Assembly: GCA_905612295.1 (NCBI GenBank)
Contig: CAJQRN010000007.1
Location: 33,205-97,204, forward strand
DNA length: 64,000 nucleotides
Direction of reading: 5' to 3'
From: an uncultured Candidatus Nitrosopumilus sp.
GTDB lineage: Archaea; Thermoproteota; Nitrososphaeria; Nitrososphaerales; Nitrosopumilaceae
The translations under genes were made by a program, and so were the position numbers. Below the pieces are notes generated by a model. It did no database searches, was not told the origin of the DNA, and saw nothing but the letters and a program-made list of their open reading frames with translations. Below are positions 52,267 through 61,791 of this stretch, one piece after another (position 1 is the first letter of the stretch; each line of letters starts with the position of its first letter).

Positions 52267-53086
52267 TTTTCACATATTCCTCTTGTGCAGATTTTAATTG
52301 TGTTCTAATCTTGGCACCAATTTTAATAGATAAATCACCACATTCATTAATTTCATCTTGAGTAAATCCACCACTACCACCTTTTTGTAATGCTACAATA
52401 TGTCCATCAGAATCAGTAGTTATTGTAACTCTACAATCCATACTGGCCCATTCATCACCGTTAGGATCAACTACAATATGATTTCCAATTTTTCCCATTG
52501 TTACAGATACAGGAATTGTGCTTGTAGGTAGTTGTTTTTCTCCACCTTCAACAACTGTAGGTTGGTCATCAACCATCTCCCATGTTGGAGTTTTTGATGT
52601 AAGTAAAGCAGCAGTTGCAGCATAAGAGCATGCATCAAAGTAATTTCCATCATAATCAATTGCCACAACATCAGCAAATACACCAACTACAGATTTGTCT
52701 TTTTCAATTACTAACTGAGAAACATCAACCATATGACTTTCCCTAATTCCTCTATCAACAACTCTTGCTAATTCAATTACATCATCTCGTGGTGGTCCAG
52801 TTTCAACAGTAGGATGTGAAAGTGGCAATAGTTCAGCAGTGCACATAAACATGCCTTTGTCACCCACATCTGGGAAAGGTCTGTCCGGTTGGATTTTTAC
52901 TCCACATAAAACGTCGGTATCACCAAGGTGAACTCTTGCAGAACCGTTTGCTTTAGGAATTGCGTTAATTTCAATTTTGATTTCTCTTGGCTCATCTAAT
53001 GCTCTTCCGTCAAGTCTTTTTCCTTGTTCTAATAATTCAAGAATTTGTGCTTTCTTTAATTCATCAATAACGGAAACTGTAGCCAT
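52259..53086 (-). CDS. rrp42: Exosome core subunit Rrp42
   Basis: A 275-residue RNase PH-like protein, non-catalytic half of the hexameric exosome ring (Rrp42: EQGKRLDGRALDEPREIKIE; SARVHLGDTDVLCGVKIQPDRPFPD). Follows rrp41 by 2 nt. Confidence 0.94.
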   Translation of the reverse strand: MATVSVIDELKKAQILELLEQGKRLDGRALDEPREIKIEINAIPKANGSARVHLGDTDVLCGVKIQPDRPFPDVGDKGMFMCTAELLPLSHPTVETGPPRDDVIELARVVDRGIRESHMVDVSQLVIEKDKSVVGVFADVVAIDYDGNYFDACSYAATAALLTSKTPTWEMVDDQPTVVEGGEKQLPTSTIPVSVTMGKIGNHIVVDPNGDEWASMDCRVTITTDSDGHIVALQKGGSGGFTQDEINECGDLSIKIGAKIRTQLKSAQEEYVKNG

Positions 53087-53088
53087 AT

Positions 53089-53823
53089 CTAATTTCCTCT
53101 ATTCCCAAAATATTTTTCATGTAGTGCTTTCTTTTGAAGTTCGTAAACAACTTCACATCCTTTAACTCCAACATCTACACATTTCTTGTATTCTTCAGGA
53201 GTCAAAACACCATCTAATTGCAATAATGTAATTTTCTTAAGACTTGGCATGTAACCAATCGGCATATCTGCTTGACCAGCTTGATCTTCTTCATTGTTAA
53301 CATCAAGAACAATAGTATCTGCAACTTTACCAGAAGCAATTGCTGCAACCATATCCCTCATTGGAATACCAGCATCAGCTAATGCAACAGATGCTGCAGT
53401 AAGTGCAGCACATCTAGTTCCACCGTCAGCTTGTAAAACTTCAATAAATACATCAACTGCAGTTCTTGGGAATTTCTCCAACATTACTGCAGGCTCTAAT
53501 GCTTCTTTGATTACTTTGGAAATTTCAATTTCTCTTCTTGAAGGTGCTGGTCTTTTTCTTTCACCAACAGAAAATGGTTCCATGTGATATCTAACTCTTA
53601 AAATTCCAGTGTCAGTATTTGACATGTGTTTTGGGTGAACATCTCTTGGTCCAAATACACCAACTAAAATTTTATTATCACCAAATTCAATATAGGCAGA
53701 GCCATCAGCATTCTTTAATCCACCAGCTTTAATCACAATTTTGCGTGGCTCGTCTATTTTACGTCCATCACAGCGAATGCCATTCTCGTCCAATAGGACC
53801 ATGGTTGCATCTCTCCCACCCAT
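53089..53823 (-). CDS. rrp41: Exosome core subunit Rrp41 (catalytic)
   Basis: A 244-residue RNase PH-like phosphorolytic subunit: LLDENGIRCDGRKIDEPRKI, RVRYHMEPFSVGERKRPAPSRRE, FPRTAVDVFIEVLQADGGTRCAALTAASVAL and the acidic EEDQAGQADMPIGYM. Degrades or tails RNA with Rrp42. Overlaps rrp4 stop by 1 nt. Confidence 0.96.
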   Translation of the reverse strand: MGGRDATMVLLDENGIRCDGRKIDEPRKIVIKAGGLKNADGSAYIEFGDNKILVGVFGPRDVHPKHMSNTDTGILRVRYHMEPFSVGERKRPAPSRREIEISKVIKEALEPAVMLEKFPRTAVDVFIEVLQADGGTRCAALTAASVALADAGIPMRDMVAAIASGKVADTIVLDVNNEEDQAGQADMPIGYMPSLKKITLLQLDGVLTPEEYKKCVDVGVKGCEVVYELQKKALHEKYFGNRGN

Positions 53824-54503
53824 TATGATTCATCCTTTTCATTTAACATATCTTGAATTAAATCAGTAAGGTTAGCAATATGTGCTTTTTCATTAACCAT
53901 CTCAATTGCCTTTTTAGCTTTGGATAATCCTTCAGCAGATTCGCATGCAACTACAACCCAGCCATTTTGACCAATTGTTACTGCTGCGTTTGTACCATTT
54001 TCAATCATCTGAATCATGCTACCCTTCTTTCCAATTAATCGTGGAACTTTACTTGTTGAAATTTTTACTAATACACCGTCATCGATTTTACCCAAGTCCC
54101 TATCAGAGATAGTTATGAGAGGATCTCTTGTTCGATCAAAATTAGCAATTCTAGCAGCTACAAGATCTCCTGTTTTGAGTTTACTTGAAAGTTCATCAGA
54201 ATGAGTAGAGAAATCACGTCCAAATACATCCATTGCAGGTAAAAATCCAATATAACATGAATTGATATCTAATTCCCAAGACAAGGAAGTATGAGAAACT
54301 ACTTTACCAATAACAAGATCATCAATTTTTGGAAGATACTTTCCAGTTAAAGGAATGACTTTAACAGAATCATCATAAATTTCAGAAATACCAACAACTG
54401 TAGAAATTATATCATTTCCTTCTAGTATGACATTTTGTTCAGGTCTAAAAGGTCCACTAGTAACAACATCACCAGGAATAACGTATTTTCTCTTATCTGC
54501 CAT
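53823..54503 (-). CDS. rrp4: Exosome cap subunit Rrp4
   Basis: A 226-residue S1/KH RNA-binding cap: VIPGDVVTSGPFRPEQN, S1 domain around 60-130, KH loop KVPRLIGKKGSMIQMIENG. Recruits RNA to the ring. Start overlaps the SBDS stop by 1 nt. Confidence 0.94.
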   Translation of the reverse strand: MADKRKYVIPGDVVTSGPFRPEQNVILEGNDIISTVVGISEIYDDSVKVIPLTGKYLPKIDDLVIGKVVSHTSLSWELDINSCYIGFLPAMDVFGRDFSTHSDELSSKLKTGDLVAARIANFDRTRDPLITISDRDLGKIDDGVLVKISTSKVPRLIGKKGSMIQMIENGTNAAVTIGQNGWVVVACESAEGLSKAKKAIEMVNEKAHIANLTDLIQDMLNEKDES

Positions 54504-55189
54504 TATTTCATAACCTCAACAGATGCAGATCCCTTTGTAATAGAACCTAATTTGTCAATCACATTTGGCCTGGCTGCTGCGGGTATTTCAAGTATTGCTT
54601 TTAATGAACCGTTATTTTGCCATTCTTCTTTTTTTAGAGACCCAACAGATTTCAAAACAGAATAAGATTGTGAAGCATATTGTGCAGGTATCATAATTTC
54701 CAATTGTAGATTTTCAGATTTTAAAGCAATAATCGAACGTAGTTTATCCACAATGTCAGATACTTGTTCTTCTACACCTTTCTGAGGATCGATGGTAATA
54801 CGACCATCTTTGAGTGCTAATTCAATTCGTAATGGAGGATGGGGTAAATGAGTTCTAGGATCAACATATGTTTTAGCAATAAATTCAACAATCTGTTTTC
54901 TTTTTTGATCAATCATTTTCCGTCTTTGATCGGTTGTAAGATTTAGATCGCCTTTCTCAAACATTATTTGAGCAATTTCAGTTTTATCTTCAGTTTTAAA
55001 AGCTGCAAGTAATTTTTCGGTAGATGGTTTAGTGCCTTTTCCATAATCAGTGTAAATTTCATCAGATATCAAAACTGATGAAATATCTTTTTTCTTACCT
55101 AGTTTATACTCCAAAGCAGGATCAGGTTTTACTAAAATCTCAAATTTTTCACCTTCAAAAGAATATCGAACTAAGGTAGTATCAGCCAT
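54503..55189 (-). CDS. sdo1: Ribosome maturation protein SBDS (SDO1)
   Basis: A 228-residue three-domain protein: FEILVKPDPALEYKLGKKKDISSVLISDEIYTDYGKGTKPS, RKMIDQKRKQIVEFIAKTYVDPRT(H)LPHPP. With EF-2-like GTPases it releases aIF6 from the 50S subunit. First gene of the exosome/L37Ae/Pcc1/prefoldin train. Confidence 0.96.
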   Translation of the reverse strand: MADTTLVRYSFEGEKFEILVKPDPALEYKLGKKKDISSVLISDEIYTDYGKGTKPSTEKLLAAFKTEDKTEIAQIMFEKGDLNLTTDQRRKMIDQKRKQIVEFIAKTYVDPRTHLPHPPLRIELALKDGRITIDPQKGVEEQVSDIVDKLRSIIALKSENLQLEIMIPAQYASQSYSVLKSVGSLKKEEWQNNGSLKAILEIPAAARPNVIDKLGSITKGSASVEVMK

Positions 55190-55276
55190 TTCTAAATTAT
55201 ATATTATAATTTACTATTTATCTATACGTAAAACTAGCTAGATTTTTATGTGCACTTTGCTAATTTTTAACAAGAT

Positions 55277-55915
55277 TTGTCATCATTAGACGTAATTACA
55301 AAAGATTCTGAAAAAATATCTATAAAGCTAAAAGGGGTTCCACTACAATATGCAAATGCGCTTAGACGTGTATGCTTAAACGGAGTTCCAGTTTTTGCAA
55401 TAGATACTGTAGATATCATCTCAAACACATCAGTATTACCAGATGAAGGTTTAGCACACAGATTAGGTTTAATTCCAATAAAAACAGATTTGAAAAGATT
55501 CAATGAACCAGCAAAATGTGACTGTAAAACAGAATCAGGTTGTTCAAACTGTAAAGTTTTACTAGTTTTAGACTCAGGAGTAGCAGAAGAAACTAGAACC
55601 GTATTATCTAGTGAATTATCATCTGAAGACGATACAGTAAAAGCATCTTCAGACAAAATTCCAATTATTATATTAGCTCCAGGTCAAGAAATCAAAATTG
55701 AATGTTATGCAAGATTGGGAAGAGGAACAGAACATGCAAAATGGAACTCAGCAAACATATCAACACTCGTAGATTCAGATAAAGAAAATGAGAAAATTCT
55801 AACAGTTGAATCTACAGGAGCATTAACTCCAGAACAAATCATTCTTGCAGGCGTAGAAGAAGTATCTAACAAAATTGTTGAATTTAAAGACATGATCAAC
55901 AAAATTGAACAATAA
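55277..55915 (+). CDS. rpoD: RNA polymerase subunit D (Rpo3)
   Basis: A 212-residue alpha/Rpb3 homolog: GVPLQYANALRRVCLNGVPVFAID, VLPDEGLAHRLGLIPI and the dimerisation end. A CxCx5CxxC loop (Cys81, 83, 89, 92) resembles the Rpb3 zinc loop; the Fe-S domain of longer archaeal D subunits is absent. Start is TTG at 55277. Divergent from SBDS. Confidence 0.93.
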   Translation: MSSLDVITKDSEKISIKLKGVPLQYANALRRVCLNGVPVFAIDTVDIISNTSVLPDEGLAHRLGLIPIKTDLKRFNEPAKCDCKTESGCSNCKVLLVLDSGVAEETRTVLSSELSSEDDTVKASSDKIPIIILAPGQEIKIECYARLGRGTEHAKWNSANISTLVDSDKENEKILTVESTGALTPEQIILAGVEEVSNKIVEFKDMINKIEQ

Positions 55916-55959
55916 TAGAACATAGACATTATATTTGGGTTTTAAGGCGTATTATTCAC

Positions 55960-56307
55960 ATGACAAATCAAGTTGTTATTAGAATGGCAAGCGATCTTAG
56001 AAAAGCATCAGTTGCAAACGATGCACCAATTTGGCGTAAATTAGCAGAATATGCATTAAAACCATCAATAGCAAGAAGAGATATCAATGTAAATAGAATC
56101 AGTCAACTAACTAAAGAGAATGACACAGTAGTGTTTCCAGGTAAAGTTCTAGGTACAGGAGCTATATCACACAAAATTACATTATGCTCATTTTCAATTT
56201 CAAACTCTGCAGCAGCTAAAGTATTAGAAAATGGTGGAAAAATAATTTCATATTTAGATTTAATCAAACAAAACCCTACAGGTAAAGGAGTCGTACTACT
56301 TGGCTAA
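55960..56307 (+). CDS. rpl18e: Ribosomal protein L18e (eL18)
   Basis: A 115-residue protein: PIWRKLAEYALKPSIARRDINVNRIS, VVFPGKVLGTGAISHKITLCSFSIS. Follows rpoD as in many archaea. Overlaps the L13 start by 8 nt. Confidence 0.94.
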   Translation: MTNQVVIRMASDLRKASVANDAPIWRKLAEYALKPSIARRDINVNRISQLTKENDTVVFPGKVLGTGAISHKITLCSFSISNSAAAKVLENGGKIISYLDLIKQNPTGKGVVLLG

Positions 56308-56809
56308 TGGAAGAATTAACAAACCTGCTGGAAGAAATTCAAATACTTCTAAGCAAGAAATTGTTATCAGAGTAGATAGACCAGTTGTTGTTGACGCAAC
56401 AAATCACATTGCAGGTAGATTAGCATCAAATGTTGCAAAATTATTATTGCAAGGACAAAGAGTTACAGTTGTTAATTGTGAAAAAATTATGATGAGTGGA
56501 AAAAGAGAGACACAAATTAGAGAGTATAGAGAATTTTTAGAGATTAACAGTATTATCAATTATAAACATGGACCAGTCCACTACAGAAGACCAGATACAC
56601 TTATGGCAAAAATGATTCGTCAAATGTTACCATTTGATAGAAAACCATCAGGTAAGATAGCATATGCAAGACTTCGAACATATATCGGTGCACCAAACGA
56701 TACAAAACCAATTGAAAAAATTCAATTTGAAAAAGCATTAATCACAAGAGCAGCATCTAATTATACACCATTAGCAGAGATATGTAGAGTAATAGGATGG
56801 ACTGAATGA
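56300..56809 (+). CDS. rpl13: Ribosomal protein L13 (uL13)
   Basis: A 169-residue protein beginning at TTG 56300. Core VVVDATNHIAGRLASNVAKLLLQG, NYKHGPVHYRRPDTLMAKMIRQMLP and RLRTYIGAP. The first 25 residues (ANGRINKPAGRNSNTSKQE) are a non-standard extension; the ATGs available are too late. Overlaps S9 by 4 nt. Confidence 0.92.
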   Translation: MANGRINKPAGRNSNTSKQEIVIRVDRPVVVDATNHIAGRLASNVAKLLLQGQRVTVVNCEKIMMSGKRETQIREYREFLEINSIINYKHGPVHYRRPDTLMAKMIRQMLPFDRKPSGKIAYARLRTYIGAPNDTKPIEKIQFEKALITRAASNYTPLAEICRVIGWTE

Positions 56810-57255
56810 CAACTCCAAAAACTGAAATTTATTTTGCAACTAGAAAAACAGCTAGTGCACATGTGTACATTACAAAAGGGGTTGGTAAAGTTAGAATTAA
56901 TAATGTTCCAGTTGAAATGATCCCACAAGAAACTGCTCGTGAAGTTATTTTAGCACCACTTGAAATTACAGGGGATCTAAGAGAGAAAATAGATATTTCT
57001 GTTAGAGTGACAGGAGGAGGCTTTATGGGTCAAGCCAGTGCAATTGCAACTGGAATTACTAGAGCACTCATAGGTTGGACAAAATCTAAAAAAGAACCAA
57101 AAGATCACCCATTTCCAAAAGCAACTAGAGATGACTTAAAAAAACGAATAGAGGATTATGATAAATATCTAGTAAGTGGAGATGCCAGACAAAAAGAACC
57201 AAAGAAATTTGGCGGACCTGGTGCAAGAAGAAGAAAGCAGAAATCATACCGTTAG
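56806..57255 (+). CDS. rps9: Ribosomal protein S9 (uS9)
   Basis: A 149-residue protein: ATRKTASAHVYITKGVGKVRINN, VTGGGFMGQASAIATGITRAL and C-terminal GGPGARRRKQKSYR that touches P-site tRNA. ATGA overlap with L13. Confidence 0.95.
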   Translation: MTTPKTEIYFATRKTASAHVYITKGVGKVRINNVPVEMIPQETAREVILAPLEITGDLREKIDISVRVTGGGFMGQASAIATGITRALIGWTKSKKEPKDHPFPKATRDDLKKRIEDYDKYLVSGDARQKEPKKFGGPGARRRKQKSYR

Positions 57256-57258
57256 ACT

Positions 57259-57978
57259 GTGAAGGCCATAATTTTAGCAGGCGGTAAAGGTACCAGAGGA
57301 AAACCATATACAGAATATTTTCCAAAAGCAATGACTCCAATCAACGGAAAACCAATGATAGATTATGTTGTAAGATATCTAAAATCATTTAATTTTATAA
57401 AAGAAATAATCATAATTTCAGATTATGATGGTCTGGGAGGTCAAATTAAAAACTACTATGGAAATCAAAAAAATATTAAATTTATTCAAGATTCACAAAG
57501 TGGTACGGGGGGAGATTTAATTCATATTGAGAAAGATCTTAAAAATGAATCAGAATTTCTATTATGGTTTGTAGATAATTTATGTGCAGTAGATATAAAA
57601 AAAATGCGAAGCATATTCAAAGAAAAAAATAGTTCGGCATGTATTGCCACCAGGACAAAAAGAAAAGAAGAGACAGGTTTTGCAATAGTTGAGGATGGAA
57701 TAATCAAAGAGTTTAAAGAAAAGCCAATAATGAAATTACAATTATCAGAATGTCTAGGGATCTATATGCTTGGGAAAGATATTATTGAAAAAATAAAGAA
57801 AAAGAAAAATCAAAAACAGATCAATCTATCATATGACATTCTACAACAATTATCAAAAGAGAACAAAGTAAGTGCTTACGATATAGCAGAAAAAGAATGG
57901 ATTGATGCAGAATCACCAATGGTTTTAGAGAGAAACGAGAAAATAGTAACGAAAATCATAAAACAGATGGGATTGTAG
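57259..57978 (+). CDS. Sugar-phosphate nucleotidyltransferase
   Basis: A 239-residue NTP_transferase: KAIILAGGKGTRGKPYTEYFPKAMTPINGKPM, SGTGGDLIHIEKDL, LLWFVDNLCAVDI. Makes a nucleotide sugar for surface glycans; sugar unknown. Begins at GTG 3 nt after rps9, where rpoN is often found in other archaea. Overlaps the leuD gene end by 23 nt. Confidence 0.85.
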   Translation: MKAIILAGGKGTRGKPYTEYFPKAMTPINGKPMIDYVVRYLKSFNFIKEIIIISDYDGLGGQIKNYYGNQKNIKFIQDSQSGTGGDLIHIEKDLKNESEFLLWFVDNLCAVDIKKMRSIFKEKNSSACIATRTKRKEETGFAIVEDGIIKEFKEKPIMKLQLSECLGIYMLGKDIIEKIKKKKNQKQINLSYDILQQLSKENKVSAYDIAEKEWIDAESPMVLERNEKIVTKIIKQMGL

Positions 57979-58540
57979 ATTTTTCTTCAAATGCACATAT
58001 TTTATCTTCAAATTGAAAAGTTTGTGCAATATCATCCAATCCCTCTAGAAGAATTTTTTTCTTGTGAGAATTAATTTCAAAGGATATATCTTCAGAAGAG
58101 GTTTTAATAATTTGATTTTCTAAATCAACCTCGACAGAATTAGTTTCTTGTAATAATTTTTCCACTGATTTTGAGTCCAATGAAATTGGTAATATTCCAT
58201 TTTTGAAACAATTACTAAAGAAAATATCTGCAAAAGATGAAGAAATAATTACAGAAAAACCATAATCATCTAAAGCCCAGACAGCATGTTCTCTACTAGA
58301 ACCACATCCAAAATTATCACCAGCTACTAGAATTTTTGAACCATCATATTTTGAATCATTTAATATAAAATCAGATTTTATATTTTTATTTTCATCATAT
58401 CTCCAATTAAAAAATAAGAATTTTCCAAATCCAGATTTTTGAACTAATTTTAAAAATTGTTTTGGAACAATTTGATCAGTGTCAACATTCACCATATCAA
58501 GCGGAGTTACAATGCTTTTTACATTTTCAAAGGGTTTCAA
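57956..58540 (-). CDS. leuD: Isopropylmalate isomerase small subunit (bacterial-type LeuD)
   Basis: A 194-residue small subunit: VNVDTDQIVPKQFLKLVQKSGFGKFLFFNWRYDE and [23 protein letters not shown]. It pairs with the 58.5 kb large subunit (1 nt upstream) in leucine biosynthesis. Confidence 0.9.
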   Translation of the reverse strand: MKPFENVKSIVTPLDMVNVDTDQIVPKQFLKLVQKSGFGKFLFFNWRYDENKNIKSDFILNDSKYDGSKILVAGDNFGCGSSREHAVWALDDYGFSVIISSSFADIFFSNCFKNGILPISLDSKSVEKLLQETNSVEVDLENQIIKTSSEDISFEINSHKKKILLEGLDDIAQTFQFEDKICAFEEKSTIPSVL

Positions 58541-58541
58541 T

Positions 58542-59957
58542 TTAATTCAAATCCAATTTTCTTACATCAACAAAATGACCATTAATGGCAGCAGCAGCGG
58601 CCATCACAGGACTAACCAAATGAGTTCGACCACCATTGCCTTGTCGACCTTCAAAATTCCTATTTGAAGTACTAGCACATCTTTCACCAGGAGATAAAAT
58701 ATCAGGATTCATGCCTAGACACATGCTACATCCAGCCTCTCTCCATTCAAAATTAGCATCGGTAAAAATTTTATCCAGTCCCATTTCTTCAGCTTGTTTT
58801 TTTACCATCTGTGAACCAGGGACAACCATTGCACTTACAGTTGAGGCAACTTTTTGACCTTGAATTATTTTAGATGCTTCAATAAGATCTTCTAATCTTG
58901 CATTAGTACAAGATCCAATAAACACTCTATCAATTTTAATATCCTCAATCATAGTTCCAGGTTTAAGATCCATGTATTCAAGTGCTTTTTCAGCACCCTT
59001 CTTTTGATTAGGATCTCCATTGGAGAATTCATCAGGGGATGGAATAGGTTCATCTACATCACAAGTCATTCCAGGGTTAGTTCCCCAACTTACTTGAGGA
59101 GTAATATCATTAATGTCTAAAATGAATTGCTTATCAAAAGTTGCATCAGAATCTGTTTTAAGTTCATCCCTCCAAGAATCCACAAGAGACTCATAATTTT
59201 TTGGAGTGTATTCTCTATTTCGTAAATAATCAAAAGTTTTTTCATCAGGTGCAATTAATCCTGCACGGGCCCCCCCTTCAATGGACATATTACAAATAGT
59301 CATTCTTTGATCCATAGAAAGATCACTTATTCCTTCACCACGATATTCAATAACAGTACCAGTTCCACCAGCAGTTCCAATATTTTTGATAATTGAAAGA
59401 ATGATATCTTTAGCAGTTACTGCATGAGGATTCTTTCGTTTTCCTTCAACTCTAACTTCAAATGTTTTTGGTTTTTCCAACCATAACGTTTGAGATGCCA
59501 ATACATGTTCAACTTCACTAGTTCCAATTCCCAATGCTAATGCACCAAAAGCTCCATGAGTTGATGTATGGCTATCACCACAAACAATGGTAGAACCAGG
59601 TAAAGTTATGCCTAATTGAGGACCTATTACATGAACAATTCCCTGATTAGGACTGCTAATATCAAATAATTTAATTCCAAAATCTTTGCAATTATTTTCA
59701 AGTGTTTTAATTTGTATAGATGAAGTTTCATCCAGCATAGGTAAAGAACGATCAGTAGTTGGAACATTATGATCCATTGTAGCAATGGTCAAATCAGGAC
59801 GTCTAACTTTTCTATTATTCATACGTAATCCATCAAATGCTTGAGGGGATGTTACTTCATGTACAAGATGTCTATCGATGTAAATTAAATCAGGTTCATT
59901 TTGTTTTTCAACAACAATATGAGATTCCCAAATTTTTTCAAAAAGTGTTTTCCCCAT
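58542..59957 (-). CDS. leuC: Isopropylmalate isomerase large subunit (bacterial-type LeuC)
   Basis: About 471 residues from ATG 59957 ([15 protein letters not shown] follows). [4Fe-4S] ligands: Cys in [13 protein letters not shown] and the C-x2-C in [20 protein letters not shown]-type loop is [16 protein letters not shown]. It converts 2- to 3-isopropylmalate. The start lies one nt after the upstream small-subunit stop; the frame is also open for 15 codons before it. Confidence 0.93.
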   Translation of the reverse strand: MGKTLFEKIWESHIVVEKQNEPDLIYIDRHLVHEVTSPQAFDGLRMNNRKVRRPDLTIATMDHNVPTTDRSLPMLDETSSIQIKTLENNCKDFGIKLFDISSPNQGIVHVIGPQLGITLPGSTIVCGDSHTSTHGAFGALALGIGTSEVEHVLASQTLWLEKPKTFEVRVEGKRKNPHAVTAKDIILSIIKNIGTAGGTGTVIEYRGEGISDLSMDQRMTICNMSIEGGARAGLIAPDEKTFDYLRNREYTPKNYESLVDSWRDELKTDSDATFDKQFILDINDITPQVSWGTNPGMTCDVDEPIPSPDEFSNGDPNQKKGAEKALEYMDLKPGTMIEDIKIDRVFIGSCTNARLEDLIEASKIIQGQKVASTVSAMVVPGSQMVKKQAEEMGLDKIFTDANFEWREAGCSMCLGMNPDILSPGERCASTSNRNFEGRQGNGGRTHLVSPVMAAAAAINGHFVDVRKLDLN

Positions 59958-59958
59958 T

Positions 59959-60450
59959 TTAATCCTGATCTGGCTTATACTTGAATAATCCACCAGCTGC
60001 AATTATTTTTCCAATAATTTCAGAAAAAGGTTTCATTTTGTATGTTTGATTTTTTGTAATATTTTTTATTTCATTTTTTGAAATATCAATATCAATCTCA
60101 TCACCTTCAGAAATTCCATCATATGCATCTTGATCAATTTCAATAGGTAGCAAAAATGCACCATCAACAGAATTCCGATAAAATATTCTTGCAAAAGATA
60201 AAGCAAGAATTGCTTTTACACCACAATGAGATAATGCAATTGGAGCATGTTCTCTACTAGAACCACATCCAAAATTCTTTCCAGATAAAATAAAATCACC
60301 TTCTTTTACTTTAGAATGAAAATCAGGATCCAATCCCTCCATAGCATGAGTTGCAAGTTCAGCATAATCGTGAACTTTTAGATATTGTCCAGGAATAATT
60401 ACATCAGTGTCAATGTTATCACGAGGATATTTTATGATATTTCCTCTCAT
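59959..60450 (-). CDS. Archaeal-type isopropylmalate/homoaconitate isomerase small subunit
   Basis: A 163-residue small subunit: [26 protein letters not shown] and [24 protein letters not shown]. The specificity loop reads YLKV, neither the YLRT of methanogen homoaconitases nor the YLVY of isopropylmalate isomerases. Overlaps the large subunit by 4 nt. Confidence 0.85.
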   Translation of the reverse strand: MRGNIIKYPRDNIDTDVIIPGQYLKVHDYAELATHAMEGLDPDFHSKVKEGDFILSGKNFGCGSSREHAPIALSHCGVKAILALSFARIFYRNSVDGAFLLPIEIDQDAYDGISEGDEIDIDISKNEIKNITKNQTYKMKPFSEIIGKIIAAGGLFKYKPDQD

Positions 60451-61718
60451 AGTAAATCCCTTGGATCAGTAATTTTTCCAGTTACTGCAGAAGCTGCTGC
60501 AACCATAGGAGATGAAAGATATGTTTGAGATTCAATATGTCCCATTCTTCCTGGGAAATTTCTATTAGTTGTGCTGATACAAATTTCATCTTTTGCCAAT
60601 ACGCCCATATGGGCACCACAACAGGCACCACAAGTAGGTGGTCCAACTGTAACACCAGCATCTAAGAAAATTTTCAATAATCCATTTTCCATAGCACGTT
60701 GATAAATTGAAATGGCAGCAGGTAAAACTTCAGTTCTGATCTTTACTTTTCGTCCTTTGAGTATTTTTGCTGCAGCTTCCAAATCTTCGTATTTTGCACC
60801 AGTGCAAGAACCAATGTATGATTTATCTAATTCAACGGATGGAGCTTCACCTACAACACATGTATTATCAGGTGAGAAAGGTTTTGAAATCATAGGTTCC
60901 ATTTCTGAACTTTCATATTCAAATATCTTAGAATATTCCGCATCAGAATCACCAGTAACTAAATTAAAATTTGTGGCACCTCTTTTGGAAAGATAATCAA
61001 CCACTTTTTGATCAGGCTCTACAATTCCATTTTTAGCTCCGGCTTCAGTGGTCATATTACACAAAGTCAATCTACTTTCAACAGACATTTCATCAATTCC
61101 ACTTCCGCCAAATTGCATTGTTCTATATGCACCACCATCATTTCCAATATCCCCAATAATTTTTAGAATCACATCTTTAGCCATCACATGATCAGGTAAT
61201 TTTCCATTTAATTTGAAATAATAAGTCTCAGGAACTTTAAACCAAATATTTCCATGTAACAAGACATATGCAATATCGGTATGACCCAAACCGCATGCAA
61301 ATGCCCCTAAAGCACCAGTTGTGTTTGTATGAGAATCACCGCCAACATAAACATCACCAGGCATTACCATTGCTTCTTCATGTGAGATGGTATGGCAGAT
61401 ACCGTATTGGCCCATTCCGTATTTGAAGTGTTTTTCAATACCATATTGTTTTGTAAAATTAGATAATTTTACAATATTTTCAGCAGACATTTTATCAGCT
61501 GAAGGTACAAAGTGATCTTCAGCTACCCAAACTTTGGTAGGATCCCATAATTTATCGACAGAAATTCCTTGTTTTTTTAATTTATCAAAAACCTTAATCA
61601 CACCAGGTCCAGACACATCATGCATCATTACTTTATCAACATCAGCAAAAACAACATCATCAGGTGCTACTGAGGACTTGCCTGATCCACGTGCAAGGAT
61701 CTTCTCAACTATATTCAT
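60447..61718 (-). CDS. Archaeal-type isopropylmalate/homoaconitate isomerase large subunit
   Basis: A 423-residue aconitase-superfamily subunit: HDVSGPGVIKVFDKL, VWVAEDHFVPSADK, VGGDSHTNTTGALGAFACG. Fe-S ligands are in YIGSCTGAKYEDL and TCGACCGAHMGVL. May serve leucine, isoleucine (citramalate) or lysine (homoaconitate) synthesis. First gene of the four-gene isomerase operon. Confidence 0.88.
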   Translation of the reverse strand: MNIVEKILARGSGKSSVAPDDVVFADVDKVMMHDVSGPGVIKVFDKLKKQGISVDKLWDPTKVWVAEDHFVPSADKMSAENIVKLSNFTKQYGIEKHFKYGMGQYGICHTISHEEAMVMPGDVYVGGDSHTNTTGALGAFACGLGHTDIAYVLLHGNIWFKVPETYYFKLNGKLPDHVMAKDVILKIIGDIGNDGGAYRTMQFGGSGIDEMSVESRLTLCNMTTEAGAKNGIVEPDQKVVDYLSKRGATNFNLVTGDSDAEYSKIFEYESSEMEPMISKPFSPDNTCVVGEAPSVELDKSYIGSCTGAKYEDLEAAAKILKGRKVKIRTEVLPAAISIYQRAMENGLLKIFLDAGVTVGPPTCGACCGAHMGVLAKDEICISTTNRNFPGRMGHIESQTYLSSPMVAAASAVTGKITDPRDLL

Positions 61719-61791
61719 AATTCAAAAAGTTTGCTCTTAGGATTAAAAGCTTTTCAGAACAATAAAAAAGAAATAGAATCTAAAGAATATT

